DNA from: Vulcanimicrobiota bacterium | Lineage (GTDB): Bacteria > Vulcanimicrobiota > Vulcanimicrobiia > Vulcanimicrobiales > Vulcanimicrobiaceae | Reading direction: 5' to 3' | Length of the DNA stretch: 8,502 bases | Assembly (NCBI GenBank): GCA_013289785.1 | Contig: JABCZE010000049.1 | Location: 1-8,502, forward strand | Shown: positions 1 to 5,780 of the stretch, piece by piece | Layout of the letters: every line of letters begins with the position of its first letter | Numbering within the stretch: the stretch's first letter is position 1 | The notes under the pieces: generated by a model | Told to the model about the DNA's origin: nothing | What the model saw: only the letters and a program-made list of their open reading frames with translations | Database searches by the model: none | Position numbers and translations under genes: made by a program

Positions 1-1176
1 TTCTGGGAGTCGGCGAACGGCGCAACGGTAACCGACGTCGACGGCAATCGCTATCTCGATTGCACCGCGGCATTCGGCGTCGCGAATGCCGGCCATTGTA
101 ATCCGCGCGTCACCGCTGCGGTGCTCCAGCAAGTCGAGCACCTGGTGCACGGCATGGGCGACGTGCATCCGTCGGCAGTCCGCGTCCGCCTCTTGCAACG
201 TCTCTCGCAAATTCTGCCGAAGGACCTCGATCGGATATTCCTGGCTACCACCGGCTCGGAGGCGATCGAAGCCGCACTGAAGACCGCGATGCTCTACACG
301 GGCAAGGCGCGGTTTGCAGCTTATCGAGGCGGTTATCACGGTCTTTCGTTCGGCGCGCTCGCCGTCGGAGGAATCGAGCGCTTTCGGGCGCCGTTCGCCG
401 CGGCACTCGGCGGCGAACCACTTCTGCTCGATTATCCCAGAGCCAACGGTGAGGTTGATGCCCGAGAGGCCGCTTCGGAGGCGCATCGCCGGCTTTGCGA
501 ACGTAGCGACATCGCGGCGCTCGTCGTCGAGCCGATCCAAGGACGCGCCGGCATTATTCTGCCGCCGCGGGGCTATCTTCGCGAGCTGCGAGCGATCTGC
601 GACGAACGCCAGATCGTGATGATCGTCGATGAAATTTTCACCGGCTTCGGGCGTACCGGCGCGTGGTTTGCCGTCGAACGCGAAGGCGTCGTCCCGGATA
701 TCCTCTGCATCGGCAAAGCGATGGGCTCTGGCTTTCCCATCAGCGCCGCAGCCGGGCGCTCGGAAGTGATGCACGCATGGCCCGTCTCGAGCGGCGAAGC
801 GCTTCACACCTCCACCTACCTCGGACATCCGCTCGGCTGCGCCGCGGCCGTCGCCACGATCGACGAGATCGAGCGCTTGCAGCTTCCCGCGCGAGCGCGC
901 CGGCTCGGCGCCGAGCTCGGCCCGCGCCTGCGCGAGCTTAGCTCGAGCGACGGCATCGTCGAGGTACGCGGCCGCGGATTCCTTTGGGGCATTGCGTTCC
1001 GCGACGGTGCACGGGCGGCAGCGGTCGTCAAACGGGCGCTCCGCGGGGGCGCGATCTTCCTTCAATCCGGGACCGGGGGCGAGGTCGTCGCGATTTCGCC
1101 GCCGCTGGTGATGGGCGAAGAACAGCTCGCGCGAGCGCTCGAAATCCTCAAGGTCGCCATCGAAGAAACGGCATAA
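1..1176 (+). CDS. Class III PLP-dependent aminotransferase (5' end cut off)
   Basis: The reading frame is open from base 1 and ends with TAA at 1174-1176, giving 391 visible residues. Family members are usually about 420-450 residues, so some 30-50 N-terminal residues lie outside the window. Numbering from base 1, visible class III motifs are the phosphate-binding TGSEAIE near residues 84-90, the EPIQG segment near 177-181, VDEIFTGFGRTG at 209-220 with the cofactor-ring Asp210, and the Schiff-base Lys239 in IGKAMGSGFP. The HTSTYLGHPLGC stretch near 269-280 is the usual second phosphate-binding region. These features support a working cytosolic transaminase (amino donor to a keto or aldehyde acceptor). 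They resemble the 4-aminobutyrate/acetylornithine/glutamate-1-semialdehyde group, but the substrate cannot be read from the sequence. The next gene starts 9 bases downstream on the same strand, so the two are probably co-transcribed and may share a pathway. Family assignment is firm; substrate is unknown. Confidence 0.93.
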   Translation, partial: FWESANGATVTDVDGNRYLDCTAAFGVANAGHCNPRVTAAVLQQVEHLVHGMGDVHPSAVRVRLLQRLSQILPKDLDRIFLATTGSEAIEAALKTAMLYTGKARFAAYRGGYHGLSFGALAVGGIERFRAPFAAALGGEPLLLDYPRANGEVDAREAASEAHRRLCERSDIAALVVEPIQGRAGIILPPRGYLRELRAICDERQIVMIVDEIFTGFGRTGAWFAVEREGVVPDILCIGKAMGSGFPISAAAGRSEVMHAWPVSSGEALHTSTYLGHPLGCAAAVATIDEIERLQLPARARRLGAELGPRLRELSSSDGIVEVRGRGFLWGIAFRDGARAAAVVKRALRGGAIFLQSGTGGEVVAISPPLVMGEEQLARALEILKVAIEETA

Positions 1177-1185
1177 CACGCAATC

Positions 1186-2214
1186 GTGAAACGTATACGG
1201 ATCGGAATCGTCGGCGCGGGATTCGGCGCCGTCGCGCATCTGCCGGCGCTGCGCAATCATCCACGGTTCGAGGTCGTGGCGATCGCCTCACCGTCGACTG
1301 CCGCCACGGTCGCGCGTGAAGCCGACGTCCCCTATGCATTTACGTCGTGCGACGAGATGCTGGCCGGTTGTTCGCTCGACGCCGTCACCGTTGCCTCGCC
1401 GCCGTTCGCTCACGCCGGCAACGTTCTGGCGGCGCTCGCGGCCGCCAAACACGTGCTCTGCGAGAAACCGTTCGCGCTCGGCGTCGCCGACGCGCAAGCC
1501 ATGCTCGATGCGGCAAACTCCGCGGGGACCGCCTGCGGCGTCGCGCACGAATTTCGCTTCATTCCCGAAATTCAAGCGCTCAAGGAACTGGCGGCGAACC
1601 GGCACCTCGGAGACCTTCGCAATCTCGAGGTCACGCTGTTGCGCTCGTCGCTTCGCCGCAGCGAGCACCGTCCGCGCAGCTGGTGGTTCGACGCGCAGCG
1701 CGGCGGCGGTTTGGCCGGCGCGGTGCTTTCGCACCTGATCGACCAGGCGAGTTGGCTCGGCAACTACGTCCCCGCAACGACGTTCGGGCTTCGCCGAACC
1801 GCAAATGCGCAGCGCGAAGACGATCGCGGGAAGTTTGTGTCGACGGTGGACGACGGGGCCTTTGCGCTTGTGGACTACGGCAACGGCTTCGTGGCGCGGC
1901 TCACCGCCGACGGCACGACCGCCGTCGAGAGCTACACGTGCGCCTTGCACGGCGAGAAGCGCACCGCCGTTGCCAGCGGGCCGTCTCTGACGGAGCTCAC
2001 GCTCTACACAGTCGACGCCGATCAAACCGATGAGTTGACGTGCAAGCCCTCAGAGTATGCCGCGTATGAAAAGCTCGGCGCCAACGTGCCGCTCCTGATG
2101 GAACTCTACGACGAGTTCGTCAAGAGAATCGAAGGTAAGGCAAACGCGCTTCCGTCCTTCGAGGAAGCCGTAGCAACGCAGAAGGCCCTGGCGGCAGTCG
2201 GTTACGGTTCCTGA
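1186..2214 (+). CDS. Gfo/Idh/MocA-family NAD(P)-dependent oxidoreductase
   Basis: This is a 342-residue cytosolic dehydrogenase-type protein of normal family length. The N-terminal Rossmann fold shows GIVGAGFGAVAHLP (residues 7-20) for dinucleotide binding. CEKPFAL follows, with the family Lys94 of the EKP motif. A GGG-to-HLID block (173-186) marks the C-terminal alpha/beta substrate domain. In well-studied members such as inositol 2-dehydrogenase a catalytic Lys, Asp and His cooperate. Here Lys94 and His183 are present, but the residue four before the His is Ala179 instead of Asp. The protein may therefore have altered chemistry or a different proton relay. The GTG start at 1186 is the earliest possible one, because the aminotransferase stop at 1174 lies in the same frame; no clear Shine-Dalgarno precedes it. 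The family mostly oxidises or reduces sugars, inositols and related compounds. Pairing with an aminotransferase hints at an amino-sugar or amino-cyclitol substrate, but that is inference. Its last 13 bases overlap the end of convergent cinA. Confidence 0.9.
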   Translation: MKRIRIGIVGAGFGAVAHLPALRNHPRFEVVAIASPSTAATVAREADVPYAFTSCDEMLAGCSLDAVTVASPPFAHAGNVLAALAAAKHVLCEKPFALGVADAQAMLDAANSAGTACGVAHEFRFIPEIQALKELAANRHLGDLRNLEVTLLRSSLRRSEHRPRSWWFDAQRGGGLAGAVLSHLIDQASWLGNYVPATTFGLRRTANAQREDDRGKFVSTVDDGAFALVDYGNGFVARLTADGTTAVESYTCALHGEKRTAVASGPSLTELTLYTVDADQTDELTCKPSEYAAYEKLGANVPLLMELYDEFVKRIEGKANALPSFEEAVATQKALAAVGYGS

Positions 2215-3461
2215 TCGCCGCGCGCATAGCGCCACAAGAGATTGAGCGCAGTCGTCGTCGCGCGCCGCTGGATCGTCTCGCGATCCCCGTCGAAGCGAAA
2301 CGTCCACGCGCGCGAGCGTTGCGTCCCGTCGTCCAGTGCAAAGAACACCAGCCCGACCGGTTTTTCCGGCGTGCCGCCGTCTGGTCCGGCAATCCCCGTC
2401 GTCGCCAGTGCAACGCCCGCACCCAGGTGCGTGCGCGCCCCGCGCGCCATCTGGCGCGCCACCTCTTCGCTCACCGCGCCGTCGCGCTGCAGCGTCGTGG
2501 GATCCACGTGAAGTTGCGAAAGCTTTACCGAGTCATCGTAGGCAACGAGCGCGCCCACGAACGTTTTCGACGAGCCCGGCACGCTGGTAAGCGCGGCCGC
2601 GATGCGGCCGCCCGTGCACGATTCGGCGAGCGCCAGGCGCTGATGCTGCGACGCCAGCAGCGCTAGCGCGGCACTCGCCGGCGTGTCCGCATCGTAGCCG
2701 AAGACGCCGTCTTCGAGCCGGCGCACCAACTCGTTTTGAAGTGGAGCGATCATCGCTTCGGCTTGCGCGGCGTCCGGTGCTTTGGCCATGATCTTCACGT
2801 CGGCGCGAAACTCGTGCGCGAGTACGGCGATTTTTGGATTCTCACACGATCGGAAGAGATCTCCGATGCGGTAGTCGATTTCGGACTCGCCCAGACCGAT
2901 GGTGTGGATGACGCGCGTAACGATCGTTTCGTGGGCCGCGAACCGGTCGCGCAAAAACGGTACGACCTGCTCGACGAGCATCGGCTTCATCTCGCGAGGC
3001 ACGCCCGGCATGCACGCCACGAACTGCTCCTCGCTTCCAAACGCAATAAAGCCCGGCGCCGTACCCCGCGGATTGTCAAGCGGCCGGCTGCCGGCAGGCA
3101 GCTCCGCTTGTTTGCGGTTGTTCTCCCGCATCGGCCGCCCGAACTTCGCGAAGATCGCTTCCATCGCTCGCAACGCGGGCTCGTACAGCTCCGTTCCAAC
3201 GCCCAGCGCGGCGCAGACCGCATCGCGGGTGAGATCGTCGACCGTCGGACCGAGGCCGCCCGTCATAACGATGCCGTCGGCCCGGGAAAGCGACGTTCGA
3301 ATCGCCGCAGCGATCCGCTCGCGGTTGTCGCCAACGCACTGCGTCGAGTGAACGTTAATGCCGGCGCGCGCGAGCTCGCCGGCGATAAACGCAGTGTTCG
3401 TGTCTACCAGCTGGCCGAGCAGCAACTCCGTGCCGACGGCCACGATCTCAACGCTCGGCAT
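2202..3461 (-). CDS. cinA: CinA: nicotinamide-nucleotide amidase / molybdopterin-binding-like protein
   Basis: This is a two-domain CinA protein of 419 residues, the usual length. The N-terminal MoCF (MoaB/MogA-like) domain covers about residues 1-170, with VEIVAVGTELLLGQLVDTN at 4-22 and GGLGPTVDDLTRD at 68-80. A middle linker domain follows. The C-terminal PncC amidase domain spans about 262-412, with AESCTGG (Ser281), VAYDDSVK (Tyr308, Lys313) and TGIAGPDGGTPEKPVG at 355-370. The Ser, Tyr and Lys match the reported catalytic residues of the CinA/PncC amidase. PncC hydrolyses nicotinamide mononucleotide to nicotinate mononucleotide plus ammonia, and the MoCF part has been linked to ADP-ribose pyrophosphatase activity. 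The frame is open upstream to a GTG at 3506. I chose ATG 3461 because the conserved sequence begins directly there and it overlaps the preceding gene's stop by 14 bases. The Shine-Dalgarno is weak, so coupled translation is likely. It is the last gene of the minus-strand operon that also carries nadE. Confidence 0.95.
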   Translation of the reverse strand: MPSVEIVAVGTELLLGQLVDTNTAFIAGELARAGINVHSTQCVGDNRERIAAAIRTSLSRADGIVMTGGLGPTVDDLTRDAVCAALGVGTELYEPALRAMEAIFAKFGRPMRENNRKQAELPAGSRPLDNPRGTAPGFIAFGSEEQFVACMPGVPREMKPMLVEQVVPFLRDRFAAHETIVTRVIHTIGLGESEIDYRIGDLFRSCENPKIAVLAHEFRADVKIMAKAPDAAQAEAMIAPLQNELVRRLEDGVFGYDADTPASAALALLASQHQRLALAESCTGGRIAAALTSVPGSSKTFVGALVAYDDSVKLSQLHVDPTTLQRDGAVSEEVARQMARGARTHLGAGVALATTGIAGPDGGTPEKPVGLVFFALDDGTQRSRAWTFRFDGDRETIQRRATTTALNLLWRYARGDQEP

Positions 3462-4035
3462 CGTGCTGCTCGAACCACGCGGGATACTCGAAGCGCACGT
3501 CGGCACGAAACCCGCGAGCCGCTTCGATCATTGCGGCGCGCCGCGACGGCGAGCTTTCCGGAGCCGGGTGCTCGGCTCGGACGCGTTCTCGCTGCTGCGC
3601 CAGGTTCTCGATGAAGCGTGTAAATCGCCCGTCCATCGCCCGTTGAAGCGCATTCTTGAGCACCTTGCCGACGCGCGGCGCGAGTCCCGCCGTCGAGATC
3701 GCAATGCGAACGGGCCCGGCCTTCGCGATGGCGGCCATGGCAACGAATCCGTATCGCGGCTGGTCGATGCAGCAGAGCAAAAAGCGATGGCGGTCTGCAA
3801 GCTCGCGCAAACGCGCCGAAAGCGCTTCGTCCTGCGGCGTCGAGATCACGAAAAACGCGTCGCTCACGTCCTCGTCGCGCAGCCCGGCGACGTCGCAGAT
3901 CCGGCGCACGCGCGCACCCGACTCCTCCAGCGCGGCGCTTTTCCCAATTGCCTCCGGGTCATCCGCGGCACCGATTACGACGCAGCTGCGGTCTTGCACG
4001 TTGAGGCTGACGGGAAAGAACGGCTTGCGTGACAT
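3448..4035 (-). CDS. Divergent Met8/CysG-N-like protein (putative precorrin-2 dehydrogenase / sirohydrochlorin ferrochelatase)
   Basis: This 195-residue protein resembles the N-terminal half of siroheme synthase. That enzyme oxidises precorrin-2 with NAD+ and inserts iron to make siroheme. Matching parts are the opening FFPVSLNVQDRSCVVIGAA (residues 6-24), the second Rossmann half ending FFVISTP (61-67), CCIDQP (88-93) with Asp91 at the place of the catalytic Asp of CysG/Met8p, and IAISTAGLAPRVGKVLKNAL (111-130), equal to the family's AxSxGGxSP block. Odd points: the glycine-rich loop reads GAADDPEAIGK instead of the usual GGGxVAxRK, and the stretch between the first and second Rossmann strands is roughly 16 residues shorter than in E. 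coli-type CysG. There is no SAM methyltransferase domain. The ATG at 4035 has a clear AGGAG site. The gene lies 7 bases after nadE and overlaps cinA by 14 bases. Fold assignment is fairly good; activity is uncertain, and a non-siroheme NAD(P)-binding role is possible. Confidence 0.75.
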   Translation of the reverse strand: MSRKPFFPVSLNVQDRSCVVIGAADDPEAIGKSAALEESGARVRRICDVAGLRDEDVSDAFFVISTPQDEALSARLRELADRHRFLLCCIDQPRYGFVAMAAIAKAGPVRIAISTAGLAPRVGKVLKNALQRAMDGRFTRFIENLAQQRERVRAEHPAPESSPSRRAAMIEAARGFRADVRFEYPAWFEQHDAER

Positions 4036-4039
4036 TTGG

Positions 4040-4044
4040 CTCCT
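4040..4044 (-). promoter_or_regulatory. Ribosome binding site of the Met8-like gene, overlapping the nadE stop
   Basis: On the minus strand AGGAG stands four bases before ATG 4035. Its first two bases are also the last two of the nadE stop TAG (4045-4043), so a ribosome terminating on nadE would sit on this site. It is the best Shine-Dalgarno in the operon and fixes the start of the downstream gene. Confidence 0.7.
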
Positions 4045-4894
4045 AGTAGTCGACCGGGCGAAGGTAGAACTCGTTGATCGCCGTGTTGCTCAGCATGGCC
4101 GTCGTCGGAAGATGCCGTTTCCAGTGCGTCGAGTCGACGCGCCGGCGCACGAGCTCGACTTCTTCCTTCTTGAAGCCGCGTTCGATCGTGGCCGCGTCGG
4201 AGTAACCCTCCAAAAGGCACGCGAGAATCGCGTCGGCGCGCGCGTAGCTGATTCCGAGGTCGGCTTCGTCGGTTTGGTCGGCCTCGAGATCGGCGCTGGG
4301 CGCCTTCTCGATCAATGGCTTCGGCACGCCGAGATACCGCGCCAACGCCCAAACTTGACTCTTGAAAAGGTCGCCAATGGGATTGACCGGCGGCGCGTCG
4401 TCAGCATGCCAGGTGAAATATCCCAAGAGACGCTCCGTTTTGTTTCCCGTACCGATCGGCAGCGCGTCAAACTTCGCGGATTGATCGAACAGCACGACCA
4501 TCCGCGTGCGCGCCATGACGTTGCCGCGGCGGCGCGCATCGGCATCCGGCTGGGACTGCAGGTACCCGTCGACGGCCGCGCTGATATCGATCGTCTCGCA
4601 ACGGATTCCCGTCGCCTCCACGACGAGCGCCGCGTCGGTCAAGCTCGACCGGTTCGAGGATCGATACGGCATGCGGATGGCGTAGACGTTCTGCGGTCCC
4701 AAGGCTCGCGCGCACAGAAACGCCGTCACCGCGGAGTCCACGCCGCCCGAAAGCCCGATGACGGCTCGGGGGATTTTTCTGCGCAGAACGAGCTCGTCGC
4801 GCAAAAACGCGGCCAGCCAGTCTGCCGTAACCGCCGCATTGAGGCCCGGCGGTTCCAAGAGCGCAGCGCTCGGCTCAACAATCGGTAGCGTCAC
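4043..4894 (-). CDS. nadE: NAD+ synthetase (stand-alone amidotransferase-acceptor domain)
   Basis: NadE makes NAD+ from nicotinate adenine dinucleotide, ATP and an ammonia donor, the last step of NAD synthesis in the cytosol. The 283 residues hold only the synthetase (N-type ATP pyrophosphatase) domain. Visible motifs are the PP-loop IGLSGGVDSAV (46-56), RMPYRSSNRSS (74-84), GNVMARTRMVVLFD (124-137), GTGNKTERLLGYFT (148-161), NPIGDLFKSQV (171-181) and a PSADLEADQTDEADLG tail motif (199-214). Small deviations: the usual GTSNKTE carries Gly150 for Ser, and the usual Gly before Asp165 is Ala164. Start GTG 4894 has a GAGG five bases upstream and lies 20 bases inside the end of the preceding hydrolase gene, in the +1 frame. 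Glutamine-dependent NadE enzymes carry a fused CN-hydrolase glutaminase domain. Here such a protein is encoded separately just upstream, so this enzyme may take ammonia from it or use free ammonia. Confidence 0.95.
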   Translation of the reverse strand: MTLPIVEPSAALLEPPGLNAAVTADWLAAFLRDELVLRRKIPRAVIGLSGGVDSAVTAFLCARALGPQNVYAIRMPYRSSNRSSLTDAALVVEATGIRCETIDISAAVDGYLQSQPDADARRRGNVMARTRMVVLFDQSAKFDALPIGTGNKTERLLGYFTWHADDAPPVNPIGDLFKSQVWALARYLGVPKPLIEKAPSADLEADQTDEADLGISYARADAILACLLEGYSDAATIERGFKKEEVELVRRRVDSTHWKRHLPTTAMLSNTAINEFYLRPVDY

Positions 4895-5780
4895 GTGCGC
4901 CTCGCGGCAAAGGAAGCTCCGGATCGAGTAATAGGTTCGGCAAGACCGCCGCGAGATCGCCCAGCAGCGGCAACGTCGCTCGCGCGCGGTCGATCGCGCC
5001 CAAATCGAGATCGGCTCGAATGATGCAGGCCTCCGTTGCGGGCGCCTGCACGAGAATGCTTCCCCGCGGATCGACGATAAACGACGAGCCCGTCATTCCC
5101 TTGCCGCCCTCGAATCCCGTGAGTCCGGCGTAGATAACGAACACGCCGTGCTCGATTGCAGCTAATCGCAGCGTGTCGCGCCATTGCGTGATGCTCGCCA
5201 GTTCGCCTTCCGCTTCAATTCCACGTCCGGGCGATGCGCTGGGCACGATGAGGACTCGTGCGCCCTTGACTGCCGCCAGCGTCGCGGAGATCGCGTGGCA
5301 AGCGTCCTCGCAGACGAGCAGCGCCATTTTCCCGAACGCCGTCTCGAAGACGCCGAGATGGCGGCCGCGTGACAGAAAGCGCTCCTCGTCGAAGACGCCG
5401 TACGTCGGCAAAAACATCTTGCGGTGGACGTGCACGATTCGTTCGGAGCGCGGCTCCACGTGAACGTACACGGCGCTGTTGTAGTAGTTCCCGTCGTCGT
5501 TCTCAAAAAACCCCGCAACGAGATCCGCCGTTCGTCCGCCGGCCTCACGCCACGCCGCCGCAAGGTCACGGGCAAAGTCCTGCGCCGTTACGGCCAGCTC
5601 GTAGACCGCGCCTTCGAGAAAGTATCCGGTCATCGCAGCCTCAGGCAGCACGACCAAGTTCGGCGAATCCGCCGCGAGCTGGGCGAACGCTTCGCCGGAT
5701 GTGCGAAGGTTGGCACGATACTGCCCCTTGTCGGGCTTCATTTGCACGATCGCCACTCGCAGTGCGGCGGCTTCAGCCAC
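4875..5780 (-). CDS. Carbon-nitrogen hydrolase (nitrilase superfamily), candidate detached glutaminase for NadE
   Basis: This 301-residue protein spans one complete nitrilase-superfamily domain. The Glu-Lys-Cys catalytic triad is visible: Glu47 in LVVLPEAAMTGYF (42-54), Lys121 in HRKMFLPTYGVFDEERF (119-135) and Cys157 in LLVCEDACH (154-162), followed by IVPSASPGRG (178-187). The YGVFDExRF stretch after the Lys and the Cys-Glu-Asp at the nucleophile resemble the glutaminase domains of glutamine-dependent NAD synthetases more than typical nitrilases. The gene immediately precedes and overlaps nadE by 20 bases. The best hypothesis is a glutaminase that feeds ammonia to NadE; an independent omega-amidase-like or other amidase remains possible. 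The start GTG 5780 overlaps the flavoprotein stop by 8 bases and has no clear Shine-Dalgarno. An internal GTG at residue 9 (5756) could also serve. No signal peptide is seen, so it is cytosolic. Confidence 0.88.
   Translation of the reverse strand: MAEAAALRVAIVQMKPDKGQYRANLRTSGEAFAQLAADSPNLVVLPEAAMTGYFLEGAVYELAVTAQDFARDLAAAWREAGGRTADLVAGFFENDDGNYYNSAVYVHVEPRSERIVHVHRKMFLPTYGVFDEERFLSRGRHLGVFETAFGKMALLVCEDACHAISATLAAVKGARVLIVPSASPGRGIEAEGELASITQWRDTLRLAAIEHGVFVIYAGLTGFEGGKGMTGSSFIVDPRGSILVQAPATEACIIRADLDLGAIDRARATLPLLGDLAAVLPNLLLDPELPLPRGARDATDC

Noticed and set aside
1288..2025. Minus-strand open frame (245 codons) antisense to the Gfo/Idh/MocA gene
   Set aside because: Arg/Gly-rich, no motifs, no start context; the + strand gene explains the region.
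2580..2620. GC-rich self-complementary stretch (gcgcggccgcgatgcggccgc)
   Set aside because: It lies inside the conserved amidase domain of cinA and is followed by no T-run; it reflects codon use in GC-rich DNA, not a terminator or operator.
3462..3506. Upstream GTG start for cinA, adding 15 residues
   Set aside because: The added residues are not part of the conserved CinA N-terminus, and ATG 3461 begins exactly at the conserved VEIVAVGTELL block.
2736..3614. Plus-strand open frame (292 codons) antisense to cinA
   Set aside because: Shadow of cinA and of the end of the Met8-like gene; His/Arg-rich composition without domain features.
3656..4888. Long plus-strand open frame (410 codons) antisense to nadE and the Met8-like gene
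   Set aside because: It has no recognisable motif, is Arg/Ser-rich with low-complexity composition, and lies opposite two well-supported genes; it is typical of GC-rich shadow frames.
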